A DNA stretch of 64,000 nucleotides from Myxocyprinus asiaticus (lineage: Eukaryota > Chordata > Actinopteri > Cypriniformes > Catostomidae), in assembly GCF_019703515.2 (NCBI RefSeq), contig NC_059362.1, positions 47,250,092 to 47,314,091 of the forward strand, written 5' to 3'. Positions within the stretch are counted from its first letter, which is position 1, and the number at the start of each line of letters is the position of its first letter. Under the pieces are notes generated by a model, which worked only from the letters and a program-made list of their open reading frames with translations, was not told the DNA's origin and ran no database searches. The position numbers and the translations under genes were made by a program. Positions 34,876 through 45,555 of the stretch are shown piece by piece.

Positions 34876-36150
34876 GTATTTGGGAATTTTATTCCCAGCA
34901 AATTTGTCTGATTTAGTAAGAGTTCATTTTGATCCCTTAATAAAAAGGTTTTCAAGCGATGTCAGCAGGTGGGCTTCACTACACTTATCGATGATTGGGA
35001 AGGTTAATGTTATTAAAATGAATTGTATTCCAAAATTCAACTACCTGCTACAGTCTCTCCCTGTAGATGTCCCCCTCTCTTATTTCAAGCAATTTGATAG
35101 CATAGCAAATCCTTCATTTGGAATGGTAAACATGCCAGGTTAAATTTCAATAAGTTACATAGGCCGATTGACAAAGGTGGGCTAGACCTACCCAAGATTT
35201 TATTTTATTATTGTTCATTTGGTCTCAGACATTTGGCTCATTGGTCGCTTCCACCTGAGAGAGCCCCTCCCTGGTTTCTTATTGAACAAGAAGTTCTTGC
35301 CGCTATTTCGCCATGGCAAAGCCTTTCGATCAAACTAACCGGAGAGGTTAAGTCGCACCCCATTATTTCGCATTTGCACGTGGTTTGGACTAAAGCGTCC
35401 AGAATGTTTAACACGGACATTTATTTAAATGTTGCCTCAAGCATATGGCTGAACCCTAAATTACATATTAATAAGTCCCCTTTCTGCTGGTCAGAGTGGA
35501 TTGTGAGGGGGGTTACTACACTCGGTGACCTATATGAGAGTGGAGTACTGAGATCTTTTGATAATTTGGTTCAGCATTTTAAGATTCCTAGATCCCAGAT
35601 CTTTAGGTATTTACAGCTGCGCCACCTGCTCTGTACTGTTTTTGGGAGTGGTTTACACCCCCCTAAAGCAGCAGATACTTTGGAATTGGTGATTACTTCT
35701 TATGGGAAAGGTCATGAAGCTTCTGTGTATTACTCCCTGCTAATTCAGAGTCTGGGGGACGGAGCTTCATCTTCTCTCAAGAGATTATGGGAGAAAGATT
35801 TAAACTTGGTATTGGAGGAGGGAGAGTGGGCTAGGATTCTAAAATCTAGAGATGAAAGGATCCGCCTGATGCAATTTAAGATTTTGCATTGGTTCTACTG
35901 AACCCCCTCTAGATTGTATAGGCTTGGTCTTAAAGACTCACCCACCTGCTGGCGATGCCAGTCAGAAGACGGGGACACAACCCATGTTTTTTGGGGTTGT
36001 ATTAAGATTCGGGAATTTTGGTTGAGGATCCAGCATTTTGTGTGTGACGTACTGGACACTCAGTTTTCATTTTGCCCCAGACTTTGTATTTTGGGTGATG
36101 GAGGGGTCCTGAATATAGGAGATAAATATATGAAAAAGGTTATAAGTTGA
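34860..36150 (+). pseudogene. LINE ORF2, C-terminal region with zinc-knuckle-like motif
   Basis: It continues in other frames: KYLGILFPANLSDLV, the conserved WASLHLSMIGKVNVIKM, then a long piece at 35233-35901. A TGA at 35899 interrupts in frame, and 35914-36150 contains CWRCQSEDGDTTHVFWGC, a Cys-X2-Cys-X8-His-X4-Cys motif typical of the end of L1-group ORF2. The final stop is at 36148-36150. Confidence 0.88.
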
Positions 36151-36486
36151 TTCCTAATGCATAATTTTGTGGTTAAATTTATTTTTGTTTGTCTTGGAAT
36201 CAGTAAAAAAATGTTAATAACAAAATAAAAAACATTTAACTCGCTTTTAGCGCCACACAGTGGACACTGCCGTGATACATGTAATGAACTACGTAATATC
36301 ATTTTTGCAGAAATTTTGCCACAGTCACGTAATTTTAATGAGTGAAATTTTAGTGGTGTTTGCTAAAAAAAAGCACTGATACTATTGATCAAACACATTC
36401 TCTTCAAAAAACAGAAAACATCATGTTGTACTTTTTTATGATATTTAGAAATTGACAAAATTATTGAAAAATATTATTTTCTGGTA

Positions 36487-36676
36487 CCCGCTGAAAAAAA
36501 ACTAGCTAAGCTAGCATATCATAAACTAGCCTAAACTGTATTGCTATTCTTTGTTGGACTCTCAGGTTGGTCTGGTTTGCTGGTTTATGATGAGTTTTCA
36601 TATGGCGAGGCTGTGAGACCAGCTAAACCAGCTTAAACCAGCTTGGTCTGTTTTAAGCAGTTTTTTTTCAGCAGGG
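36487..36676. mobile_element. Short MITE (190 bp)
   Basis: The ends CCCGCTGAAAAAAAACT and AGTTTTTTTTCAGCAGGG are inverted. The interior has repeated AGCTAAACCAGC/AGCTTAAACCAGC words. This is a familiar type of small dispersed fish element. The target duplication is unclear. Confidence 0.7.
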
Positions 36677-36679
36677 TTG

Positions 36680-37820
36680 TTACTCAAACTGCAGAATTAA
36701 ATGACTTTAATTAATACAGGATCATACTGTTGTCTTATTCTTGCCAAGACCTTTGAAAGAAACATCAATTAGTAGTGACTAATTGTTTGAGAGCTTTTTA
36801 ACAGCGACGGGGTCACGCTGCTAAATAACACGAACAGCCGTTTAGACGCGCCCAAACTCATTTCCGAAATCTGAGTTGGGACGGGGCGTAAAAATCCAAA
36901 CCCCACAGAACTTTGAATTAACAAGCAAGAAATCTTCAAGCAAGTGTTTTGAGACGTTTAATTTTCTGTGACCTCCACTACTGAGCAATAGTCATTATTA
37001 CGGTCTAATTTGCTCGCTGACACCTCGTGTGATTGTCCCAGAGCAATTACGCTGCATTTGTGAGGATGTAATTATATCTCAATAGATGTAATTATACAGT
37101 CCCACCTTTGCCGTACCATCACTGGCTCACAGAGTGTTTAGGAGCAACTGCATTCTGGTTTTTTGCTAGTTTACTAACCGAAAATGGTGAAAAACATGCA
37201 TGTATGTGCAAATTTGTCTTGCCTAAATTACATTGTTAATCATTATCTAATGTGGTATGTCAACAAGGTACAGTAACTTTATTGGGCAATTCCTGTGAAC
37301 TGTTTATTCTGATCAGCATCACAGTTTGTTGTAATTGAACTTCTGTCAGGGTCAGACCCCCCATCCTTGATTAATCATGTCTTTTTTAGGGGTTTAATTG
37401 ATGGGGGTGCAGGAGACAGATGATAATTGAGGTGTTGTGCTTGCAGAGCCAGAATGGATTGCACAATATAATTTTCTATCTTGACATTTTTCTGCCTTTT
37501 GACAATATTCAATATATATCACAATATATGTTTGATATGGTGTAGCCATATGGCAACAGTTTATTTTCTTTCAATTTCTCACCTTGCAGAAAAAAAAACT
37601 ACAGCATAATGCATTGCTGTAAATGAAAGGGCAGTCTTTAAAGTAACTAAAGTATGTTGTTTTTAAGCCACATGACATTAGATTTTGTCTCCACAAATTG
37701 CTCTATTAAACACATATCTGTACGTATCTTCATGATTTTTTTTCTTTTTTCTTTGCTGCATCTTAGATAAGTTAATTAGATGTTGTTTTTTTACTTGATC
37801 AACTTTATCTAACATAGTTT
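36680..37820. other. Repeat-free segment, possible conserved non-coding element
   Basis: The stretch 36760-37150 shows no similarity to the other repeats in this window. It contains clusters of homeodomain-like words (ATTAG, TAATTG, CAATTA, GTAATTATA twice) and CpG-containing words in balanced sequence. Nothing codes. 37480-37820 is AT-rich without features. Confidence 0.35.
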
Positions 37821-37821
37821 T

Positions 37822-38256
37822 TTTTCACCCCTTTTCTCCCCAATTTGGAACGCCCAATTCCCAATGCGCTCTAAGTCCTCGTGGTGGCGTAGTGACTCGC
37901 CTCAATCTGGGTGGCGGAGGACGAATCTCAGTTGCCTCTGTGTCTGAGACCGTCAATCCGCGCATCTTATCACGTGACTTGTTGAGCGCGTTACCATGGA
38001 GACGTAGCGTGTGTGGAGGTTTCACGCTATTCTCCGTGGCATCCATGCACAACTCACCATGCACCCCACCGAGAGCGAGAACCACATTATAGTGACCATG
38101 AGGAGGTTACCACATGTGACACTACCCACCCTAGCAACCAGGCCAGTTGGTTGCTTAGGAGACCTGACTGGAGTCACTCAGCACGCCCTGGATTCGAACT
38201 TGCGACTCCAGGTGTGATAGTCAGCGTCTTTACTCACTGAACTACCCAGGCCCCCC
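37822..38256 (-). mobile_element. tRNA-derived SINE, near full length, with target duplication
   Basis: On the minus strand it begins with a tRNA-like head: 'gcctgggtagttcagtgagta' (A-box region, 38231-38252) and GTTCGAATCC (B box, 38190-38199). A body of about 350 bp follows and ends 'ccaaattggggagaaaaggg' with an A-rich tail. The flanks ATCTAACATAGTTTT and ATCTAACAAAGTTTT form a 15-bp duplication with one mismatch, as expected for LINE-assisted insertion. An open frame through it is not a gene. Confidence 0.88.
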
Positions 38257-38271
38257 ATCTAACAAAGTTTT

Positions 38272-38667
38272 ACAGAAAATTGAGAAAATTTTAAATGGAA
38301 TTACACTAATGCATTTTCACACTGCGAATTTTTACAGATAGTGGAATCAATAATATAACTGAATTGATTAATTTATTTGGAAATGTTAACCATAATATAA
38401 TTGCATTTATGCATAAACAACAAAATCATGATTTGTATTTCTTCTTTCAGACAAAAATGAACACAGCTAAGTTTAATAGAAAAGGCAATTAGAATGCACC
38501 GTGCTCACTTCTGATTGACAACAGTGAGGATGTTAATGACACTGAAAATAATCAACAATATTGAAGAATGCATAATAATGATTTACTCAATTTTAGTTCG
38601 TAGTTCCAAGTGTATAAATACATCAATTAATTAAATAAATATTTATTTAATTAAAGGAGAAATTAAT

Positions 38668-38668
<1 letters not shown>
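38272..38668. other. Unassigned AT-rich sequence
   Basis: No gene or element recognised. Confidence 0.5.
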
Positions 38669-38671
<3 letters not shown>

Positions 38672-38699
<28 letters not shown>

Positions 38700-38772
38700 T
38701 TTTTGGACCATTTTCCATTTGTGGTACAGAGATGCCATTTATTGCAACGTTTCCAAAATTCTTTTAATTAAA

Positions 38773-38803
<31 letters not shown>

Positions 38804-38806
38804 TAT
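38672..38806. repeat. Two (AT)n microsatellites
   Basis: AT runs lie at about 38674-38698 and 38781-38805, the second preceded by an A tract. Confidence 0.95.
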
Positions 38807-39165
38807 GTTTTTAGAGCTATTAATATGGAGCCCATTAGAGGAGAGTGTGGGAACTTTTTCTGAAATAGCTTTGTGTTCCCTTGCAATAAGTATTGTTTTT
38901 CCTCTAAATAGTTTTGTGTTCCCTCTAAATAGTTTTGCGTTCCCTCGAAATAGTTTTGTGTTCCCTCTAAATAGTTTTGCGTTCCCTCGCAATTAATTTT
39001 GTGTTCCTTCAAAATAGTTTTGCATTCCCTCTAAATAGTTTTGTTTTCCCTCTAAATAGTTTTTTTCCCCTCTAAATAGTTTTGCATTCCCTCTAAATAG
39101 TTTTGTGTTCCCTCTCAATAAGTTTTTTCCCCTCTAAATAGTTTTGCGTTCCCTCTAAATAGTTC

Positions 39166-39560
39166 CCTATCTGTCACTCACTCGACGTTGTGTCGATGTA
39201 GTGACACTAGGGGTCACTCTTGGGAGGCCGAGACACCTCTGGTCTTTGCTAAAAGGCCAATGAAAATTGCCGAGTGGTATTTTCATACCACTCCCCCGGA
39301 CATACGGGTATAAAAGGAGCTGGTATGCAACCACTCATTCAGATTTTCTCTTTGGAGCCGAATGGTCATGCTCACTGAGCTGAATTCCCACGACTGTTCA
39401 TTCACCTCTGCTGGATCTGACGGCGCATTTCAGCGGCTTCTTCCTCCTCTGCACTGGTGCACTGCAGAGAACGCCCCTGGGCGCTTCGGCAGAAATAAGA
39501 GTATATTTCTCTAAAAGAGCAGCACACACGGAACGTCTTTTTAAAGACGCGTCTTTAGGT
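39166..39560 (+). mobile_element. Retroelement terminal/promoter fragment, possibly DIRS-like
   Basis: The block from 'gtcactcactcgacgttgtg' to 'aaagacgcgtctttagg' is a sequence I recognise as highly dispersed in cyprinid genomes. It carries a good TATA box (TATAAAAGG at 39309-39317), followed at a normal distance by 'cactcattcag', so it probably is a promoter-bearing terminal repeat. The DIRS assignment is a weak recollection; an LTR family is the alternative. No coding part is present. Confidence 0.5.
39309..39317 (+). promoter_or_regulatory. TATA box within the terminal fragment
   Basis: TATAAAAGG preceded by 'cggacatacggg'. It is the clearest core-promoter motif in the window and belongs to the mobile element. 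Confidence 0.5.
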
Positions 39561-39716
39561 TTTTTGTCTTCCCTCGCAATAAGTTTTGTGTTCCCTCTAA
39601 ATAGTTTTGTGTTCCCTCGCACTAAGTTTTGTGTTCCCTCTAATAGTTTTGTGTTCCCTTGCACTAAGTTTTGTGTTCCCTCTAATAGTTTTGTGTTCCC
39701 TTGCAATATTTTTGCA

Positions 39717-40005
39717 ATAGTTGCAATACGGAGAAGATCAGTGGAGAGAGAATGCATCCCTGAGGAGCACCAGTGCTAATAGTGAGGGTCCCGGATGTGA
39801 GTTACCCCAGTCTCACTAGCTGCTGCCTATCTGTCAGAAAGCTGGTGATCCATTGACTGACTGTAGTTGGCACGGAGAGCTGGGTCAGTTTTGCTGAGAG
39901 AAAATCAGGCATGATGGTACTGCAGGCTGAACTGAAGTCCACAGTTAGGATCCATGCATAAGTCCCAGTTCTGTCAAGGTGTTGCAGGATATACTGTATA
40001 CAATA
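39717..40005 (-). pseudogene. Rex1-type LINE reverse transcriptase, 5' piece (inverted)
   Basis: Read on the minus strand with frame changes, it gives ILQHLDRTGTYA, then VDFSSA (motif A region), ITSFLTDRQQLVRLG and finally GAPQGCILSPLIFS (motif B). These are characteristic of Rex1 reverse transcriptase, a fish CR1-related LINE. The match stops abruptly just after LSPLIFS. The next part of the protein is found at 40745 on the other strand. The piece is non-functional. Confidence 0.75.
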
Positions 40006-40019
40006 TATTATAGTCGACT

Positions 40020-40744
40020 AGTCGATACAATCCCCAATTCAGGCCTTATTGAGAGCTCAAATTAGCAAAATATTTAAAAACAAACACAGAATATTTGGAG
40101 GATGTGTAGAACTTGTAGAAGTGAACGATGTGCATTAGAATTAAATGGAAATCTGCAGAGCTTTCTGTGGAGTTCTGCAGCACAAATTCTGTGTCAGCCT
40201 GTTTTAATCACAGCAGCTTCCTGTTTCAAGTCATTTACATCTATCTCTCTCTCATTCTGTCACGCACTTTCTCCTCAGCTCTTCATCACATCTTATCATT
40301 CTTCGTTGTCATCATCACCTTCCTGATCATATTTTTCCATTCCCCGTTTCTCTTCGTGTCCGTCTTTTCTCCACGCTGTCTCGCTCTCATCGCATGCCTA
40401 CAGAGAAGAAGATGCAAACTGCTTTTGTCAGTCTTTAAATGAGCAGCTAGTTATCAGTTTTGCTGCAACATGTACATTTTTCCCTTTCGTATTCTCTCAT
40501 GCTTTCTTGCTACCGATTTTTGACTAATGGCCTTCCGTCACTCTCCGGGAAGTGATTTCTCAGCAGTGACACACGTTTACAGAGCGTGTGGTTTGATTTA
40601 CAGCCGTTTAAGATTCATTCTCATGACATTTCAATGTCATAGACACATTTTACATTGTGTGGTTCTCTTTCCAAAACACATTGATCATTACAGAGGGCAT
40701 GTATGGACTAAATATATAATTGTATGATAGATTGCTCCGTTCCC
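40020..40744. other. Sequence between the two Rex1 pieces
   Basis: No similarity to Rex1 is evident. A pyrimidine-rich segment at 40240-40400 gives overlapping frames of 74-104 codons without motifs. No gene is called. Confidence 0.45.
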
Positions 40745-41410
40745 ATATAGTATGACTGCACCACCAAGGACCCCTCTGTCAAGCTCCTGAAGTTTGCAGA
40801 TGACACTACTGTCATCTGCCTCATCCAGGATGATGATGAGTCTGCATACAGAAGGGAGGTTGAACAGCTGGCTGTCTGGTGCAGTCAAAACAACCTGGAG
40901 CTGAACACACTCTAAACGGTGGAGATGATAGTGGACTTTAGGAGGAACACCCCAACATTGACCCCGCTCACCATCCTGAACAGCACTGTGGCAGCAGTGG
41001 AGTCATTCAGGTTCCTGGGCACTACCATCTCATAGGACCTGAAGTGGGAGACCCACATTGACTCCCAGTAGAGGTTGTACTTCCTTTGCCAGCTGAGGAA
41101 ATTCAACCTGCCACAGGCGCTGCTGATACAGTTCTACTCAGCAGTCATTGAGTCTGTCATCTGCACTTCAATAACTGTCTGGTTTGGTTCAGCTACGAAA
41201 TCAGACATCAGAAGACTACAAAGGACAGTTCGGACTGCTGAGAGGATTTTTGGTTGTCCCCTGCCCTCTCTTCAAAAACTATACACCTCCAGAGTGAGGA
41301 AAAAGGCTGGAAAAATCACTCTGGACCCCACTCACCCTGCCCACTACCTTTCTGAACTGTTGCCTTCTGGCAATACTTGGCAATAAAGCTCATTCTGATT
41401 CTGATTCTGA
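40745..41410 (+). pseudogene. Rex1-type LINE, 3' piece with FADD motif and 3' tail
   Basis: The translation begins DCTTKDPSVKLLKFADDTTV (catalytic motif C), then EVEQLAVWCSQNNLELNT and FRFLGTTIS. It ends with the conserved region VIESVICTSITVWFG, RRLQRTVRTAERI and HPAHYLSELLPSG. Stops at about 40913, 41032 and 41069 and loss of the final codons disable it. The 3' end is a TTCTGA repeat (41390-41410), which is typical of Rex1. Confidence 0.85.
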
Positions 41411-42929
41411 TGTTGCATTCATAAGGACTGTTGCATGGTAGCACAATGGCTTGAAGTTTATTTAGAAAAAAGTTTTCCATTATGTTTCATTGAATGATCA
41501 ACTTGTCTAAAAATCATTAAGAGAAATAAAAATAGACCAAAATTAGTCAATTGTACATAAAGAGTATAAAGTTATAAAATCAGTGTGTTTTGCATAGCTC
41601 AGATTGTTTGCTCTTTGGAGAATTTAGTGAGAAATATTGAGACTTTTGATTGCAGACTTTGGTATCTTAGCAAATCTGAGCACAGTTTTAGACATTGTTT
41701 GAGATCTCTTGTCAAACTCTAGAGGAGATTACTGTATAAAAATGAAGCTTCCAAAAAGGTGTTTTCGCAGCAATGTATTAGAGGCCTTTCAGGTTCTTAA
41801 AAGAACCATTTTTGAATAGCTTTTTTATTGTCTAAAGAACATGTTTCCTCTACAGAGGACCTTGTGAACCTTTTGTGCAATACAAGGTTATTTAAAGGAA
41901 CTATGCATGCTGATGAAGAACCATTATTTTAGATCATTTCTCAGGAAAACCATTTTAAGTTCCATAAATATGTTTTTCTTTAGTTCTTTGCAAGATAATC
42001 TTTGTTTTGTTTCATTTAAAGAACACCAAATCCAAAGCACTGATGTGAAGAGTCAATAATGAAACATCAAGAACTTTTAATCTACTATTAATCTACAAAG
42101 AACCATAATTAGGAGACTTGGACTCTGATATTCAGAGCTTTTAGATTAAATGTATGCCTCTTAAAAGCATACAATGCCAGACAAATTCTAATTTTGGATA
42201 TTCTCATCAACATTAGTTTGTGTTATTGAGTTATTTGGTAAAAATACAATTGAAAAAGACACAATTTCACAAGGCATTTAGCCCATATAATCCCCAATTT
42301 TTCCAGTTAAGTGTATTTTACGTTTTTGCTCCTTGGATAGCCAAAACAGTAAAGTTTTAATAAAGTTAGTGAATGATCTTTTATCTTGGTCTCCGTTGTA
42401 ACCAGTCGGAAACTACAAAGTCAAATTTTGCACATTTCTTAATAAGACCCAATAGAATATTGCAAAAAATAAAGGTAAATTGTAATGTAATTGTTGTTAT
42501 TTTTTAATTTTTTTATTATAATAACAGGCAATTGTGGGGGGAAAGGACATTAAAAACCAAGAATAAATGTATATTTTATTTTAATTTTACTTTATTTAAT
42601 TTATTGTAACAATACTTTGGTATCTGCATTTTTTTAATGGGAATCAATCTGTCATTTATTAAAAAAATAAATAAAATGTTTTTCTTACTGGTCACAGTTG
42701 TGACCGCTTTCATGTTTAATTATTCTGTGAGCATAATTTATATGAGCCATATAAATAAATTATCTTATTAATAAACCAATAATAGGCCCTTTAAACATTA
42801 TATGTGCCAAATATGGTAGTTGTATGTGCATAGAGACAGGTCTTACTTGCTTAGTTTTTTTAGTTTTGACCCAGATGTCATCTTTCAGAAGGGCACAGTA
42901 GGATTAAATGGCTCTGGTCATGTGACTAT
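41411..42929. other. Unassigned; GAACC/TTCTTT-rich dispersed sequence
   Basis: The part at 41790-42130 has repeated words such as AAAGAACC, GAACCATT and GTTCTTTG in both orientations, as in a known class of fish dispersed repeats. The rest is AT-rich. No gene. Confidence 0.45.
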
Positions 42930-43209
42930 TTCAGCCTGGTCTCATGAAATTTAAATGAGCATTGCAATGTTTTTTTTTTTTTTTCTAATAACAATTTTTT
43001 GTTGATTTATGCAGCAAATCACACAGACATAATAGAAAATACAACCTCAAACCACATGAAATCAAAACTTTTTTTTTCCCTCCCCGAGCAATAATCCCTC
43101 CACTCCACCTTACACAGACAATAAAACAGGAAATATTTAGACATAGAAATAAAAAAATAAAAAAAATTAAAAATAAATAAAATAAAACATTTATAATAAT
43201 ATTTTTATA

Positions 43210-43779
43210 ATTCAAAAGTCTCCAAATATCTGTAAGACCAAGATTTTTACACATCCTGTGAAGCGTCAATGTTGCTCTAGGGGGTTTACACACTTTTGCT
43301 TCACTGTGATCAAGGACTGAGTCCATTGAAAGATTAAAGTCTCCTCCCAATATTATATCATGAGGGATGCCAGCGGCTTGCAACATCCCTTCAAGATCTA
43401 CAAAAACGCCCTGATCATCAGCGTTAGGTGCGTAAATATTAGCCAAAATCAACCTTTGTCCCTGAATTTCAACTAAAACAATAATGACTCTTCCTATTTT
43501 ATCATTAAACTGTTTGAGAAATTTGAATTGTAGATGTTTATTAATCAATATAATGACTCCCCTACTCTTACTTGAGCCAGCACTAAAGAAAACATGTTCA
43601 TCCCATATCTTCCCAAATTTTTCAGCTTCCTGTGGGGAAAGATGTGTTTCTTGAAGAAACACTATATCATATTTCTTACACTTAAGAAAAGTAACAACCT
43701 TTCTTCTTTTTATGGGGTGCCCCAACCCATTCACATTCCATGTGGAGAGAGATAATCCACTCATATTAACAACTGACAT
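43210..43779 (-). pseudogene. LINE ORF2 endonuclease part, truncated
   Basis: It starts MSVVNMSGLSLSTWNVNGLG with FLQETHLSPQEAEKF, RGVIILINKHLQF, LANIYAPN and GGDFNLSMDSVLDHS, ending at LTDIWRLLN. Up to that point the frame is open, better preserved than in copy 1. It then runs into the 3' end of the element, so the catalytic SDH motif and the reverse transcriptase are missing. Confidence 0.9.
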
Positions 43780-44712
43780 CTTGATATAATAGAAAGAAAA
43801 AAATGTGTGTCAAAAACAAGATTATACAGACCACAATCCCCATTAGTGCAACATTCCAACCCCGAACTCCGTGAAAGTGCATCAATCCCTCCAAACTCAA
43901 AAGGTCATGCACGCCTGCAAGAGCCCCCGCGACAACTTTGCCATCGGATTGCTACATTTTGCCTCACAAATTTGTAAGGCAAAATTACATAACAGAAAAT
44001 ACTTTGTAAAACAAACCTCTGCCAATAGGCATCATAAACACACCTAACGTATAGATTCATTCACAGAACTGACTCCAAGATGTGTTCTTCCACAGAACAA
44101 ATTTCCAGCCGCTATAAACCGTTCAGTGTCCTCGAACAGTTAAACAGATGAACAGTGAACCGGTTGCTTATGAATGCAGCAGATGACGTAATCATTCCAA
44201 TGTCCCGCAGAAAAACTCCGCAAATCAAACCCCAGCCAACAGGAGGCATAAGAACAAAGAACATGCAGGTTCATCCACAAAACTTTCCCAAAGCAGTGTT
44301 ACTCCACAAAGCAAACTCCAGCCGCTAGGTGGAACCATCATAAACAGCAGCAAAACAGGAATCCCGGTTCCTCGGGTGATCAAGAGTCAAGTTCACTCAG
44401 AGGGCACATGAAAAGAATACACCATGACTTACTCAGACCGTCAACTGTAAAAAAGACATCCTTTGTGTGGGCATGTAAACATTTTGCGGTCATCCATAGT
44501 GTCTAATCTCAATCTGGCCGGGAACTTCAGTGCAGAAGCGATTTTCCATCAATGCAAAAGATTCTTTAAGGAAAAGTGTTATTCCACCAAACAGACTCCA
44601 GCCACCAGGCGGAGTCAATGCAAAAAGAAACAAAAATGACACCCAACTTCCTCCAACAGTAGAGTTAATGAACAGCGAGTCGATCCACTTACATGAGAAA
44701 AACCCGAATGGT
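43780..44712 (-). repeat. LINE inter-ORF spacer with a recurring motif
   Basis: Between ORF1 and ORF2 a motif close to GGCTGGAGTTTGYTTTGTGG with a following GTAACAC occurs about five times on the minus strand, near 44035, 44230, 44310, 44590 and 44100, with altered spacing. It suggests past tandem duplication within the spacer. No frame of interest. Confidence 0.55.
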
Positions 44713-45555
44713 TTACTCACTCATAGATTGTATAAAAGACAGTGCTTGTTTCGGACACGTGAATACTTTGCGACCGTCCTTCATCTCTATTCTCAGTCTG
44801 GCCGGAAACATCAGTGCAAAAATGGTATTTCTTTGATGCAAGAGTTTCTTACACTCCTTGAATCGCTCGCATTTCTCTCTTGTCGAATTCGCGAAGTCCA
44901 GGAACAAGAAAATACTGTGATTCTTCCAAGAAAGCCCTCCCCTGTTCCTCGCCTGGCGCAACACAAGATCTTTATCAGATGATCTCAGAAATTTGACCAA
45001 AATCGATTGGGCGTGTTTCCCTCAGAAGATCTACATGCCGGAACTCTGTGAGCTCGCTCGATTTCCAGCCGCAGCCCATTATGCCGAGCAGACTCGGGAA
45101 GGGTTCATCCAAGAATTTCACCATATCTCTGCCCTCCTCATGCTCAGGAATTCCAACAATTCGGACATTATTCCTGTGATTTCTATTCTCAAGATCTTCA
45201 ATTTTTCCAAGAACACATTCCAAATCAACTTTGGTCACGGGTGGATTAGCGGGTAATTCCCTCTCCGATGACTCAAGACAATTGATTTGTCTCTCAACAA
45301 CCATTACTCTTGTGACTAACTCAGAGAATTTGTTTCCATCACCGAAATCGATCGACGTATTACAGCGAGATCCTCCAAGACAGCAAGAATCCTCGTCAGC
45401 ATCACCGACATGTTGGACAGTTGACGCTGGATCTCCACTCTTGTCGCACCAACAAAATCGAGTCCCTGGTCTGTAGGCCTGTCGGGGCTTTCATCCTGAA
45501 CACGTAAGTGTCTTTTAATGTCTCCAGAGCCCGAGGATTTTGACTTCTTTGCCAT
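44713..45555 (-). pseudogene. LINE ORF1 protein (RNA-binding), frameshifted
   Basis: Three frames cover it. 45555-45316 starts MAKKSKSSGSGDIKRHLRVQ and has a heptad-like stretch MSVMLTRILAVLEDLAVIRR. The next frame (45304-44975) has LGKIEDLENRNHRNNVRIVG, the end of the coiled coil and the start of an RRM-like domain. The last (45000-44713) has QARNRGGLSWKNHSIFLFLD and KECKKLLHQRNTIFALMFPA, the C-terminal domain. This order is that of L1-group ORF1 proteins, which trimerise and bind the element RNA. It is broken by at least two frameshifts. Confidence 0.85.

Larger units (their letters stand above)
31920..36233 (+). mobile_element. L1/Tx1-type LINE, copy 1, ORF1 mostly deleted
   Basis: The 5' end resembles that of copy 2 (42976-45698, minus strand): 'ctgggag', then 'cagacgtgtgag', 'ctgcgcactttgcta' and 'ggtgaaattcgatac'. 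After the ORF1 start at 32064, about 1.3 kb present in copy 2 is missing. ORF2 then follows in pieces from 32570 to 36150. The 3' end is 'aaaaaaatgttaataac' with an A-rich tail, similar to the copy 2 terminus. It amplified by target-primed reverse transcription. Frameshifts and stops make it inactive. Confidence 0.85.
38860..39716. repeat. 21-bp tandem array, split by an insertion
   Basis: The unit is close to TTTTGTGTTCCCTCTAAATAG with variants CGTTCC and CTCGCAATAAG. About 14 units occupy 38860-39165 and about 7 occupy 39563-39716. Between them is unrelated sequence (39166-39560). Frames rich in Asn-Ser-Phe-Val-Phe-Pro are artefacts of the repeat. Confidence 0.93.

Noticed and set aside
38764..39012. 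Frames rich in Glu-Gly-Thr-Gln-Asn or Asn-Ser-Phe-Val-Phe-Pro
   Set aside because: Products of the 21-bp tandem repeat.
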